Positions 52,899-61,841 of a DNA stretch of 64,000 bases are shown piece by piece (the stretch's first letter is position 1; each line of letters begins with the position of its first letter). A program made the position numbers and the translations under genes. This DNA comes from Lachnospiraceae bacterium (GTDB lineage: Bacteria > Bacillota > Clostridia > Lachnospirales > Lachnospiraceae): NCBI GenBank assembly GCA_910575275.1, contig CAJTEE010000005.1, positions 186,001-250,000 of the forward strand. The letters run 5' to 3'. Below the pieces are notes generated by a model. That model was not told where the DNA came from, searched no databases, and was given only the letters and a program-made list of their open reading frames with translations.

Positions 52899-53180
52899 AT
52901 GGAGTGCTACGAGAATACGTTAAACGACCTTCTGGAAAAGACGATTAAGCTTGGATCAAAATTGTTAGAGGATCCAAACCGACTCTCTTTCCTGGCTATG
53001 GTTGCGTATTCATACAAGGAGGATGTAGATCTGGACGACTGGTTGACGGAATACGCCAAGAATCATGATGAATATCTGGCCGATCAAACGGAGAACTATT
53101 TTTGTATGATAGAGGATTTGGGGCGATTCCAGTCGGGTGAGCCCGTTTCCGTCGGGCGCTCCGGGCGTTCTTTGATTTAG
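52899..53180 (+). CDS. Small acidic partner of the DUF262 protein
   Basis: A protein of about 93 residues (ECYENTLNDLLEKTIKLGSK, later SYKEDVDLDDWLTEYAKNH). Its ATG at 52899 lies 2 bases after the DUF262 stop, so the two are co-translated. No family is recognised. It could be a regulator or antitoxin-like partner. Confidence 0.5.
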   Translation: MECYENTLNDLLEKTIKLGSKLLEDPNRLSFLAMVAYSYKEDVDLDDWLTEYAKNHDEYLADQTENYFCMIEDLGRFQSGEPVSVGRSGRSLI

Positions 53181-54375
53181 TGATATTTTTGCCCCTTAGC
53201 CAGGCATCTCTTATTATAAAAGCAGATGCCATAGCACAGGATCTCTCCACACTCGGCATCCAGCCCTTCGGCGTATCGCCTGTGTTCGATCTGCCCAAGC
53301 GCCTCCTGGCATGCTGTCTCCATCTGATCGAAGGCCTTCGCATGCTTGATTTCGATGACGGCGGCCCGGCCTCTGCGTGCATCCTTTAATACGAGGTCAG
53401 GCCGGCCCTCGCCCTGTTTGCGGTTCGACTCTACCTTATAGCGGGAAAAGGAGAGCACGCCGGCCAGAAAGGCATGATAAAAGTCTTCTTTGTAATCATG
53501 GTAGCTGATGGTGTCAAAAAGCAGGTCGGAGAGGATCGCAGAGCAGGCTTCCGTATCCCGGTTCCACAGAGCGCTGAAAAGCACAGTTCGGTCCGTCGCT
53601 TTGATCGTATCCTTAAACCAGGCCGCGACCGTGGAACAGAACAATCGCCGTATCTCCTCGTTGGGGATCGTAAGGGCAAGCTCCCCGGGCTCTGCAAGGG
53701 GGTCTTGCGTGTCGGGGGACTGCGTGAGATAGCCGGTCAGGTAGAGGAGGCTCCAGAGATTCTCCGCGGAGGAGTGGAACATATCATAGGTCAGATTTTC
53801 CGTGACGGTTTTTCGGATAGTGCCGCCGGTAAAAATGCTTTCCTTGGCAATTTTCAGACAGCCGGTGACAACGGCAAGCTTTAAAAATTCATTCGATTTC
53901 AGGGCCTTATCGAACAGGGCCCGGATCGTATCGAGCATCGGGTTGTAATAGCCGCCGGCACTGGCGGCGCCAGTGGGACGTCGTATTCGTCGATCAGCAG
54001 GATCACGGGCTTTTTGCAGTGGGCGGATAGCATGCGGGTAAGGAGGTAGAGAGCTTCACAGGTTTCTACCTTATCCGAGGCTTTGTCGGCAAGCCGTTGA
54101 AAAGCAGCCTTATCAACGGCATTTATGCTCGGACTTTCAGCCAGAATTTGATACTTTACACATAAATCAGAAATTAACAGCTTTAATCTGCCGAGCGCGT
54201 CCTCGTAGCTGTTTCCGCTCATGCTCTTAAGCGTCAAAAACACGGTGGGCCATTTGTTATGCCATTCCTCGCAGAGCCCCGGTTTTCAGAGACGGCGAGA
54301 CCCTTAAAATCCGCCCGGCTATCCCTTGTGATGTCAAAGAAATCCTACAGCATCGACATGGTCATGGCCTTTTGA
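53177..54375 (-). pseudogene. Decayed AAA-ATPase-like / PD-(D/E)XK nuclease-family gene
   Basis: Recognisable fragments in order are MTMSML-stop-DFFDITRDSRADF (about 54370-54290), a frameshift near 54278 into LCEEWHNKWPTVFLTL, VILLIDEYDVPLA with another frameshift near 53960, MLDTIRALFDKALKSNEFLK, then KESIFTGG joined to a later part by an apparent internal deletion, and a C-terminal VEIKHAKAF nuclease-like end. The Walker A region is corrupted (RYQGQK). The family (AAA-ATPase-like with DUF1703) is common in gut Clostridia and Bacteroides and often degraded. Confidence 0.8.
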
Positions 54376-54445
54376 CCCTGGTATCGAATATCTGTTATAA
54401 GAGTACAATAACAAGAGGAAGATGACAAGTCTCCAAAACAAGCAG

Positions 54446-54474
54446 TTTAAAAACAATAAAAAATATGCTACAAT
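54446..54474 (+). promoter_or_regulatory. Promoter of the two-component operon
   Basis: TTTAAA at 54446-54451 and TACAAT at 54469-54474 are 17 bases apart, with TG one base before the -10 box (extended -10). Transcription would start about 60 bases before the kinase ATG. Confidence 0.6.
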
Positions 54475-54542
54475 ATCCATAAAATTATATAGGGAAATGC
54501 CATCAGGCTTTTCCGCGTGACAGACAAAAGAGGACCCCGCCC

Positions 54543-56264
54543 ATGAAACGAAGCCCCCGGCCCGTCAAAACCTTCAAAGACAATTTAAAACAACTGTTTC
54601 TCGTCTACTCCCTGATTCCGGCCCTAGGGCTTCTGGTATTGGTGGGAGGCGTGTTTCTCGCGGCCGGCGGCCTTTTGATTGGCGGGAAAAATAAGGAGAC
54701 GGGGCGGGAGATCGGCCGGGTCATGGAGCAGACCTTTGTAAAATATGAGGAGCTTTTGCATACCCTGTGCGGCCGTCCGGGTATCGTGGATCCGATGACC
54801 TCTCTGACAAAGAGGCAGCAGATCGTGCGGCTTTTATATCAGGCATCCGTGGACAGCGGCTATGGGGCACAGCTTTTTATCGTGGATGGAGAGCACAATG
54901 TCTGCGTCAGCACGGAGGAGGAGATCTTCGGCAGTCTGGGGAGCGAGGCGGACAAAAAGTGGAAGATCCTCCTGCGCCTGGAGGAGGCCAGGGAGAATAC
55001 GGTCTGTTGGCATATCAACCCAATGGGAAGCCAAAAGAAGCTGTACATGGGAGAAAATGTCTGGGAAGGTGGTGTCCGAAAGGGCTCGGTCATTCTCTCG
55101 ATCGACGCGGACCGGTTTTCGGAACTCCTCTCGGGGCATACGCAGCGCAACCTTCTCGTGGATGAGACGGGCTGGGTCTTCGCGGCGGACAGCTACAATT
55201 TTACGGATGCGGTCGGCCGGCTGGGCAGCGGGATCCCTGAAAAAAACGGTTTTTTCCTCTATAACGGCGCATACTGCTACCTGACGAGGACACCGGTCAG
55301 AGCGGGAGTCCTCACCGTCTATACGATCACGGATTTTACGGATTCCATGACGGTTCTTGCCGCGGTATCGCTCAGCGGGCTGTTTGTCTTGCTGGCGGTC
55401 TTTGTGTTCGCGTTTGCAAACGCGGAGCGGCTGGCGCGGATCAGCACAGCGGACATAAGCCGGATGAACGAGGCGCTAAACGAGGTACAGAGGGGGAATC
55501 TAAACGCCTGCTTAGACATCAAAAGCAGCACGGAGTTTGCGAACATAGGAGCGTGCTACAACGGGATGCTGGACAGCCTAAAGCGCCAGATCGCGGCGAA
55601 TAAGGAACTGGCGGAGACCGTGGCCTACGCACAGGTCAAGCAGCTTGAGTCGCAGTTCAATTTTCATTTCCTGTTTAACACGCTGGACAATATCCGTTTT
55701 ATGTGCCGGATCGACGCGGACATGGCAGAATTTATGACCGTTTCCTTATCAAGGCTTTTGCGCTACAGCATGAGCAATGCGAATGAGACGGTCACGGTGG
55801 AGGAGGATCTAAACTACATCGGGATGTATCTGGACATTATCAAGATCCGCTACGGGGATCGGTTTGATTATACGATCGAGCTTCCGGATGCGCTTTTGGA
55901 GTGTGCGATGCCAAAGCTTTTGCTGCAGCCGATGATCGAGAATTCGATCAAATATGGGTTCGGAAACCGGGAGCATTTAAACCTCTGCGTAAGCGGAGAT
56001 CTGGAGGAGGAGCGGCTGGTCTTTGTCTGCGAGGACGACGGGGAGGGGATCACGCCGGAGGCATTGAGGAGACTCTGCCACAGCCTGGCGCTTCCCGTAA
56101 ACGAGAGCCGGCATCTGGGGCTTTACAACGTGCACCGGCGGCTTAAGCTTTTATACGGCGAGGAGTACGGAATCCGGGTGGAGAGCGAAAACGGGGTGCG
56201 GGTCACGGTCATCCTGCCCTGCATGCGGCCTGCTTTGGAGGAACAGGGGGAGATGGGGACATGA
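54543..56264 (+). CDS. YesM-type sensor histidine kinase
   Basis: A 573-residue protein with a membrane helix at about 20-43, an external sensor region to about 265, a second helix at about 275-300 and a HAMP-like linker. QLESQFNFHFLFNTLDNIR is the His_kinase box (His375), and LLLQPMIENSIKYG with the late GLYNVHRRLKLLYG is the ATPase domain. It is coupled to the response-regulator gene by a 4-base overlap. It likely senses an extracellular signal linked to the iron transporter downstream. Confidence 0.88.
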   Translation: MKRSPRPVKTFKDNLKQLFLVYSLIPALGLLVLVGGVFLAAGGLLIGGKNKETGREIGRVMEQTFVKYEELLHTLCGRPGIVDPMTSLTKRQQIVRLLYQASVDSGYGAQLFIVDGEHNVCVSTEEEIFGSLGSEADKKWKILLRLEEARENTVCWHINPMGSQKKLYMGENVWEGGVRKGSVILSIDADRFSELLSGHTQRNLLVDETGWVFAADSYNFTDAVGRLGSGIPEKNGFFLYNGAYCYLTRTPVRAGVLTVYTITDFTDSMTVLAAVSLSGLFVLLAVFVFAFANAERLARISTADISRMNEALNEVQRGNLNACLDIKSSTEFANIGACYNGMLDSLKRQIAANKELAETVAYAQVKQLESQFNFHFLFNTLDNIRFMCRIDADMAEFMTVSLSRLLRYSMSNANETVTVEEDLNYIGMYLDIIKIRYGDRFDYTIELPDALLECAMPKLLLQPMIENSIKYGFGNREHLNLCVSGDLEEERLVFVCEDDGEGITPEALRRLCHSLALPVNESRHLGLYNVHRRLKLLYGEEYGIRVESENGVRVTVILPCMRPALEEQGEMGT

Positions 56265-57013
56265 AGCTGCGGGTCGTAATCGTAGAGGACGAATACTATG
56301 TGCGCAAGGGGATCATCCAGACCTTTGACTGGGAGAGCCTTGGCTGCGAGATCATTGGGGAGGCGGCCAACGGACGGGACGGGATCGCAGTCATCGAGGA
56401 ATTAAAGCCGGAGCTGGTGATCGCCGACATCGAGATGCCGGTGATCGCCGGGATCGAGATGGTGACGATCTTAAAGGGCAGGCAGTGCCGTTCGGAATTT
56501 ATCTTTCTGACGGCGCATCAGAAGTTTACCTATGTACACAGCGCGTTAAAGCTGGAGGCTGTGGACTATCTGCTGAAACCGTTCCGCTATGAGGAGTTAA
56601 AGGCCTGTATCCGAAAGGTCCGGGTGCGCCTGGGACTTTTGGACGAGAAGGAGGATATCCTCTTGACGGAGCGGGAGATCACGGCCGAAAATGTCTACAT
56701 AAAGAAAGCGATTCTCTACGTGCGGGAGCATTATTCGCAGGAGCTGAAGGTCGGGGATGTGGCAGAAAGCCTGTCCTTAAGCGAGGCCTACTTCTGCCGC
56801 CTGTTTAAGAAGGAGACAGGCTATACCTTCGGCCAGTATCTAACAAATTACCGGATGCATGTGGCGGCCGGACTACTGGCAAATTTCCCGATCAAGGTGG
56901 CCGACGCGGCTGCGCAGGTGGGCTTTGCGGACAGCAATTATTTCAGCATGACCTTCAAGCGTGTGATGGAGCTTACGCCCAGCGAGTATCAGGAGGAGCA
57001 CAGGCTGTATTGA
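56261..57013 (+). CDS. AraC-type response regulator (YesN-like)
   Basis: A 250-residue protein. The receiver domain has VIVEDEYYVRKG, the phosphorylation Asp in LVIADIEMPV and the Lys in YLLKPFRYEEL. Residues from about 145 form an AraC helix-turn-helix pair (VAESLSLSEAYFCRLFKKE and AAQVGFADSNYFSMTFKR). It should bind the direct repeats at 57044-57078 just after its own gene and activate the ABC transporter operon. Confidence 0.9.
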   Translation: MKLRVVIVEDEYYVRKGIIQTFDWESLGCEIIGEAANGRDGIAVIEELKPELVIADIEMPVIAGIEMVTILKGRQCRSEFIFLTAHQKFTYVHSALKLEAVDYLLKPFRYEELKACIRKVRVRLGLLDEKEDILLTEREITAENVYIKKAILYVREHYSQELKVGDVAESLSLSEAYFCRLFKKETGYTFGQYLTNYRMHVAAGLLANFPIKVADAAAQVGFADSNYFSMTFKRVMELTPSEYQEEHRLY

Positions 57014-57043
57014 CGGGATGCATGGACGGCCTGTTACAAAAAC

Positions 57044-57109
57044 AGGTCAAAATTTTCAAGAGAAAGGTCAAAATTTTCGATTCGCAGATCCTCCTTTTTC
57101 CGATAAAAT
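57044..57109 (+). promoter_or_regulatory. Direct-repeat operator and promoter of the iron transporter operon
   Basis: AGGTCAAAATTTTC occurs at 57044-57057 and identically at 57065-57078, start to start 21 bases or two helical turns, as expected for AraC-type activators. TAAAAT at 57104-57109 is a plausible -10 box with a poor -35 (TTCGCA at 57081-57086) directly after the second repeat, which suggests activator dependence. Confidence 0.7.
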
Positions 57110-57154
57110 AGAAAGAACAAAACAGGTGATTCTACAAAGAGGAGGAACTTTGCT

Positions 57155-58420
57155 ATGAGAAAGACAAAACGTGCACTGGCGTGCATGCTGGCGGCGGCCA
57201 TGCTTGCTTCCCTGACCGCCTGCGGTTCGAAGGAAGCGTCGAATGACGCGACGACTGCTGCACCGGCGGGAACGACGGCGGCCGAGGCAGCCAAAGAGGA
57301 GACGACTGAGGCGGCCTCCGCCGAGGAGACCAAGGCGGCGTCGGATGACGAGATGACGTTAGACGAGCTCATCAAGGCGGCCCAGGATGAGGCGTCCGCT
57401 CCGGGAGCGGGGAGCTTTATGGTCTATGCGCCCACGAGCCGGATCGCGAAGGCGCTTGACGCGTTCAAGGAGACCTACGGGATCGAAAGCGAATATTACA
57501 ACGAGAGCGGCCAGGATCTGTACACGAAGCTGACTACGGAGCTCGAGGCCAACACGAAGGATACCGCGGACGTAGTCCTGATGCAGGATTCCTATCTGTT
57601 CCAGACACAGCTCGTCAATTATGACTATGTGACGAACTATGTACCGCCGTATCTTGCGGATGTGATCATCGAGGAGGATCAGGCTCCGCTCGTATGCTAC
57701 TACTATAACAAACTGTTTATCTACAACAACACCGACGGCTCCGAGGGAATCACAAATATCTGGCAGCTCACCGAGGATGCGTTCAAGGGCAAGCTGTTCA
57801 TGAAGGATATCAGCAAGGAGTCCGTCAATAAAAACTTCTTGGCCATGCTGACAAGCGACGCGTGGGCCCAAAAGCTTGCGGACGCATACAAGGAGCAGTA
57901 CGGAGCAGACATTACGCTGGACGAGGACTGCGAGAACGCGGGCTATCAGTTCATTAAGAATCTGCTTGCAAATGTGACCTTCGGTTCCGGAGACGGCGAC
58001 ATTGCGACCGAGCTGTCCAACGGCCTCGGCGGCAACATGGGACTGTTCGTCTATTCGAAGCTGCGTGACGACAGCGTGGATCAGAGCAAGCTGTCTGTCG
58101 TGGCATACGGCGAGCCGCAGCCTGCAGGCTTCTCTGGCTTCATGTACCCGATGTACTTACAGATGGTCACGAGTACGGACCGTCCGTATACGGCGAAGCT
58201 GTTCATCTATTTCCTGATGACCGAGGACGGCTTTAAATCCGCGTTCCAGACGAAGGCAGCCGACATCGGAACCTACTCCACCAATACGACGATCGCCCCG
58301 CTCGAGGGTGACAAGGACCTCGCGTTCTGGAAGGAGTGCCTGGTAAGAGAGGATCCGGTCTATCTGCCGGAGGCATATGCCGGAGGCGTGCTTGACTTTA
58401 TTACCTACTGCACGCAGTAA
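57155..58420 (+). CDS. ABC transporter substrate-binding lipoprotein, ferric-iron type
   Basis: A 421-residue protein with a lipobox (MLASLTAC, Cys23), an Ala/Glu/Thr-rich linker and a type-2 periplasmic-binding fold (FMVYAPTSRIAKALDAFKETYG, DVVLMQDSYLFQTQL, ENAGYQFIKNLLANVTFG). It resembles the FbpA/FutA and related extracellular solute-binding group 1 family. Together with the fused permease and PotA/FbpC-like ATPase it forms an import system. Iron is the likeliest load, but the sequence cannot exclude another anion or polyamine. Confidence 0.8.
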   Translation: MRKTKRALACMLAAAMLASLTACGSKEASNDATTAAPAGTTAAEAAKEETTEAASAEETKAASDDEMTLDELIKAAQDEASAPGAGSFMVYAPTSRIAKALDAFKETYGIESEYYNESGQDLYTKLTTELEANTKDTADVVLMQDSYLFQTQLVNYDYVTNYVPPYLADVIIEEDQAPLVCYYYNKLFIYNNTDGSEGITNIWQLTEDAFKGKLFMKDISKESVNKNFLAMLTSDAWAQKLADAYKEQYGADITLDEDCENAGYQFIKNLLANVTFGSGDGDIATELSNGLGGNMGLFVYSKLRDDSVDQSKLSVVAYGEPQPAGFSGFMYPMYLQMVTSTDRPYTAKLFIYFLMTEDGFKSAFQTKAADIGTYSTNTTIAPLEGDKDLAFWKECLVREDPVYLPEAYAGGVLDFITYCTQ

Positions 58421-58488
58421 GGAGCGATCCCGGAATAACCGATCGAATTTCTGATCCGCACAGAGAACCACACCTGGCGAATTCTTTT

Positions 58489-58523
58489 AAGAGGGCTGCA
58501 GATGTTCGTCTGCAGCCCTCTTT
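58489..58523 (+). terminator. Hairpin between binding-protein and permease genes
   Basis: AAGAGGGCTGCAGA and TCTGCAGCCCTCTT form a perfect 14-bp stem with loop TGTTCG, followed only by a short T-run. It is probably a partial terminator or 3' stabiliser that lets the binding protein outnumber the permease. The 221-base gap holds nothing else recognisable. Confidence 0.65.
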
Positions 58524-58641
58524 GCCGATTCGGCCGGGATGCGCAGGGGCTGACCCAACGGAGTGCAGCCTTGCACGGAGCGCGGAGTATCCTGCGCGGG
58601 TCTGTCCAAACGATTGCTCTATCACAACAGGAGAATCATCT

Positions 58642-60438
58642 ATGAATAAAACGAAAAATAAAGTCAGGGCTTTTTTCTCGAAGCCGGCCAATGTGATTCT
58701 TGCCCTCTTTGCAGCCCTTTTGGTGTTGCTTACGCTGTACCCGCTCTGTGAGTTGGTGCATCACACTTTCGTGGTCCATGCGACGGACGCCACCGTCCTG
58801 CCGGGATTAAAAAAGGGAGAGCTGACCACGGCAAGCTGGAAAAAGCTCCTGTTTACCGAATCCCACAAATACAGCTTGATTAATTTTTACCGTCCTATGT
58901 TTAATTCGGTGCTTTTGGCGACGCTGTCGGCTCTGTTTGCGTTGGTCTTCGGCGGCACGGTGGCTTGGCTTGTGACCCGCTCCAATTTAAAGGGGAAAAA
59001 ATTCATCTCTACCGTATTTATTTTTCCTTATATCATGCCGTCCTGGACCTTAGCCCTGTTCTGGCTCAACATGTTCAAGAATCCCGGCGTCGGCACGGGC
59101 TCTCCGGGCTTTGTCTACTCCCTGACGGGTCTCATGGCTCCGGAATGGTTCGTATACGGGCTGCTTCCGATGGTGATCGTATCGGGGCTCCACTACGCGC
59201 CTTTCGCCTACATCTTTATCGGCGGCATTTTAAGAAACATGGACGCGAACCTGGAGGAGGCGGCTACGATCCTAAAGACGAAGCGGACTCGGATCCTCCT
59301 AAAAATCACGCTCCCGATCGTAAAACCCGCGATCCTCTCGACATTCCTTCTGGCGTTTGCGAGCGTGATGGGTTCCTACGCGGTGCCGATCTATCTCGGC
59401 TCGCCGGTCAATTTTTACGTCCTGACGACGAAAATGAAAACGCTGCAGACCACGGCCATCGGCCAGGCCTACATCATAGCGCTCGTGATGGTAATCGCCG
59501 GTGCGCTGATCATGATGGCCAACAGCCTCTTGACCGGAACCCGCAAATCCTACACGACGGTCACGGGAAAATCTTCACAGATCTCCCTCGTCGATTTAAA
59601 GGGCGCCAACCCCGTCATCACCGCAGTGCTCTGCCTGCTCCTGTTTTTTGTCTGCATCATGCCGTTATTCTCGTTCGCGCTGGAGTCGGTCATCATCAAA
59701 GCAGGCGATTATAGCCTGTCAAACATGACCCTGAACTACTGGTTCGGCGCTTCCGGCTCCGTGTCCACGACGGTGGGTGATACGGGAATCCTGCGCGATC
59801 CGGCCATTTGGTCGGCGATCCAAACGTCCCTGAAGCTTTCCGTCTGTTGCGCGCTGATTGCAGGCTCGTGCGGCGTCATCATCGGCTATGCGGTCGTCAG
59901 GAGGCGCGGCACAAAGCTGTCCCAATGGGTCAGCGGCCTGTCGTTCTTCCCATACCTGATCCCGGCCATGGCGTTTGGCGCGATCTATCTGGCGATCGCC
60001 TCTAGCTTTTCCTTCCTGGCGAATTCATTCCTGGTGCTGGTACTGGTGGGCTCGGTCAAATACCTGCCGTTTGCCACAAAATCAGGGACGAACGCCATGT
60101 TGCAGCTCTCGGCGGAGATTGAGGAGGCGGCTACAATTTTCGGCGTGTCCTGGTGGAAGCGTATGACAAAGATCATTATCCCGATTCAGAAGGCCAGCAT
60201 CATCTCGGGATTCCTTCTGCCGTTTACGTCCTGCATGCGTGAGCTGTCCCTGTTCGTCATGCTGGTGAGCTCAAAGACCCAGACCCTGACCACGATGTTA
60301 ATGACCTATAACGAAAAAGGGGCCTCCCAGTACGGCAACGCGATCAATCTGTTAATCATCGTCCTGGTGCTGGCGATCAACTTCGCTGTCAACAAGCTGA
60401 CAGGCGCATCCATCGACAAAGGAGTAGGAGGAAACTGA
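58642..60438 (+). CDS. Fused ABC permease, ferric-iron type
   Basis: A 598-residue membrane protein with about twelve helices in two homologous halves. Each half has an EAA loop: LEEAATILKTKRTRILLKI and IEEAATIFGVSWWKRMTKI, with the Gly at the usual place. This fused two-domain permease is typical of FbpB/FutB-like systems. ATG at 58642 has ACAGGAGAATCATCT upstream. It is followed at once by the ATPase gene. Confidence 0.88.
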   Translation: MNKTKNKVRAFFSKPANVILALFAALLVLLTLYPLCELVHHTFVVHATDATVLPGLKKGELTTASWKKLLFTESHKYSLINFYRPMFNSVLLATLSALFALVFGGTVAWLVTRSNLKGKKFISTVFIFPYIMPSWTLALFWLNMFKNPGVGTGSPGFVYSLTGLMAPEWFVYGLLPMVIVSGLHYAPFAYIFIGGILRNMDANLEEAATILKTKRTRILLKITLPIVKPAILSTFLLAFASVMGSYAVPIYLGSPVNFYVLTTKMKTLQTTAIGQAYIIALVMVIAGALIMMANSLLTGTRKSYTTVTGKSSQISLVDLKGANPVITAVLCLLLFFVCIMPLFSFALESVIIKAGDYSLSNMTLNYWFGASGSVSTTVGDTGILRDPAIWSAIQTSLKLSVCCALIAGSCGVIIGYAVVRRRGTKLSQWVSGLSFFPYLIPAMAFGAIYLAIASSFSFLANSFLVLVLVGSVKYLPFATKSGTNAMLQLSAEIEEAATIFGVSWWKRMTKIIIPIQKASIISGFLLPFTSCMRELSLFVMLVSSKTQTLTTMLMTYNEKGASQYGNAINLLIIVLVLAINFAVNKLTGASIDKGVGGN

Positions 60439-60439
60439 T

Positions 60440-61561
60440 ATGCCGGAAATCGTGCTGAAAAATGTAAAAAAAGTATTTGGAAATAAATTCGTAGCGGTCG
60501 ATAACCTGAACATGTACATCGCAGACCGTTCGTTCATTACACTTTTGGGGCCATCCGGCTGCGGCAAGACGACCACACTGCGGATGATCGCAGGACTCGA
60601 GACTCCGACAGAGGGCCAGATTACGATTGACGGCGTGACGGTCTTCGACGCCGACAAAGGTATCAACCTCCCGCCCGACAAGCGCGACGTGGGCTTTTTG
60701 TTCCAGAACTACGCGCTCTGGCCGCACATGACCGTTTACAAAAACATTGCATTCGGTCTGGAAAACTTAAAATGGCCCAAAAAACAGATTGAGGAGCGCG
60801 TTGGAGAGCTCTTAGACATGCTGAAAATCCGTCCCTTCGTAGACCGCTATCCAAGCGAGCTCTCAGGCGGACAGCAGCAGCGCGTGGCAATCGCAAGAAC
60901 CCTGGCCCCCAAGCCCAAGGTCCTCTTTATGGATGAACCCCTCTCGAACCTCGACGCAAAGCTTCGCGGAGAAATGCGCACGGAGCTGAAACGCCTGCAC
61001 GTGGACACAAACTCGACCTTCATCTATGTAACCCACGACCAGCTTGAAGCCATGACACTCTCGACAAAGGTCTGCCTGATCGAATCAGGAAAATTACAGC
61101 AGTTTGCCCCCCCGCTCGAGATCTACCAAAGGCCGGAAAACCTGTTTGTAGCAGACTTCATGGGCAACCCAACCATGAATTTCCTGTCCGCAGACGTACT
61201 CGAAAAAGGAGAGGGCAGCCTGGATATGGACTTCCATGGCAAAAAACTCCGATTCCACGCAGCCGACCCCTTCACGGATCCCATAGGGGACGAAATCATC
61301 CTGGGAATCCGCCCGGAATACATCACGCTCTGCGAGACCGGGAAACTGGAGGCCCTGGTCTACACAACCCTGCCGACCGGAATGGAGACGACGGTACGAA
61401 TCCTGCTGGATGGAGAACTGATCTCGGCAGTCGTATTCGGCTGTGTAGACTACCCGATAGACACTCCAATACAATTCGAATTTGCAGGAGAGAATATCCT
61501 CGTATTCGACAAGGAAACCGGAAAACGCGTAGGAATAGGAAGCGTCTCTGTGATTGAATAA
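60440..61561 (+). CDS. ABC transporter ATPase, FbpC/PotA-like
   Basis: A 373-residue ATPase: Walker A GPSGCGKTT, Q-loop FLFQNYALWP, signature LSGGQQQR, Walker B VLFMDEPLSNLDAKLR, and switch THDQLEAM. A C-terminal TOBE domain (from about 280, including ILGIRPEYITL) is present. It powers the permease encoded one base upstream. TAGGAGG precedes the ATG. Confidence 0.9.
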   Translation: MPEIVLKNVKKVFGNKFVAVDNLNMYIADRSFITLLGPSGCGKTTTLRMIAGLETPTEGQITIDGVTVFDADKGINLPPDKRDVGFLFQNYALWPHMTVYKNIAFGLENLKWPKKQIEERVGELLDMLKIRPFVDRYPSELSGGQQQRVAIARTLAPKPKVLFMDEPLSNLDAKLRGEMRTELKRLHVDTNSTFIYVTHDQLEAMTLSTKVCLIESGKLQQFAPPLEIYQRPENLFVADFMGNPTMNFLSADVLEKGEGSLDMDFHGKKLRFHAADPFTDPIGDEIILGIRPEYITLCETGKLEALVYTTLPTGMETTVRILLDGELISAVVFGCVDYPIDTPIQFEFAGENILVFDKETGKRVGIGSVSVIE

Positions 61562-61568
61562 AACCGCT

Positions 61569-61730
61569 AGAGAGTGTCTGAAAATTGCTTTCCGTCAGAC
61601 GTGCGTTCCACTTTGTGGGAGATTTGGCCCAAATGAGCGCGGCGTAGTGGGCTGCGTTAAGTGAATTTGGGCCAAATATACTGCGAAGTGGGGCGCGCAG
61701 ATGAGGGGAATGAATTTTCAGACACTCTCT
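61569..61730. repeat. 162-bp palindromic MITE-like repeat, copy 2
   Basis: Terminal 12-bp inverted repeats AGAGAGTGTCTG (61569-61580) and CAGACACTCTCT (61719-61730) are perfect, and the match extends through AAAATT/AATTTT. It is in inverse orientation to copy 1 at 51555-51716 and very similar along its length. It lies between the ATPase stop and a terminator. The internal GGCCCAAAT and ATTTGGGCC segments would let a transcript fold into a long hairpin. Confidence 0.8.
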
Positions 61731-61771
61731 AGGGCCGGGAATCTGCTTTTGGATCCCCGGCCTTCTTGTTT
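61731..61771 (+). terminator. Terminator after the transporter operon
   Basis: GGCCGGG and CCCGGCC pair around a loop, followed by TTCTTGTTT. It lies just after MITE copy 2, which was therefore probably inserted between the operon and its terminator. Confidence 0.65.
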
Positions 61772-61775
61772 CCGG

Positions 61776-61805
61776 TTGCTTTTCCCCCTCACATCATGCT
61801 ATACT
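61776..61805 (+). promoter_or_regulatory. Promoter of the hydrolase gene
   Basis: TTGCTT at 61776-61781 and TATACT at 61800-61805 are 18 bases apart, with TG one base before the -10 box. It lies 37 bases before the ATG at 61842. Confidence 0.65.
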
Positions 61806-61841
61806 TTTCTGTAAAACCAACAAGATAAGGAAGTATACACC

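Larger units (their letters stand above)
31644..53180. mobile_element. SOS-linked phage-tail-like element
   Basis: This AT-richer block carries tape-measure, probable tube, fibre, holin, endolysin and tyrosine-recombinase genes, a probable phage-type RNA polymerase, a sigma-like factor and small cargo genes. No capsid, portal, scaffold, protease or terminase gene is recognised. Both outer promoters have SOS-like boxes. Boundaries are inferred from the hgdB terminator on the left and the decayed ATPase pseudogene on the right; no attachment-site repeats were found. It may be a tailocin-like particle, a satellite, or a prophage that lost its head genes. Confidence 0.55.
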
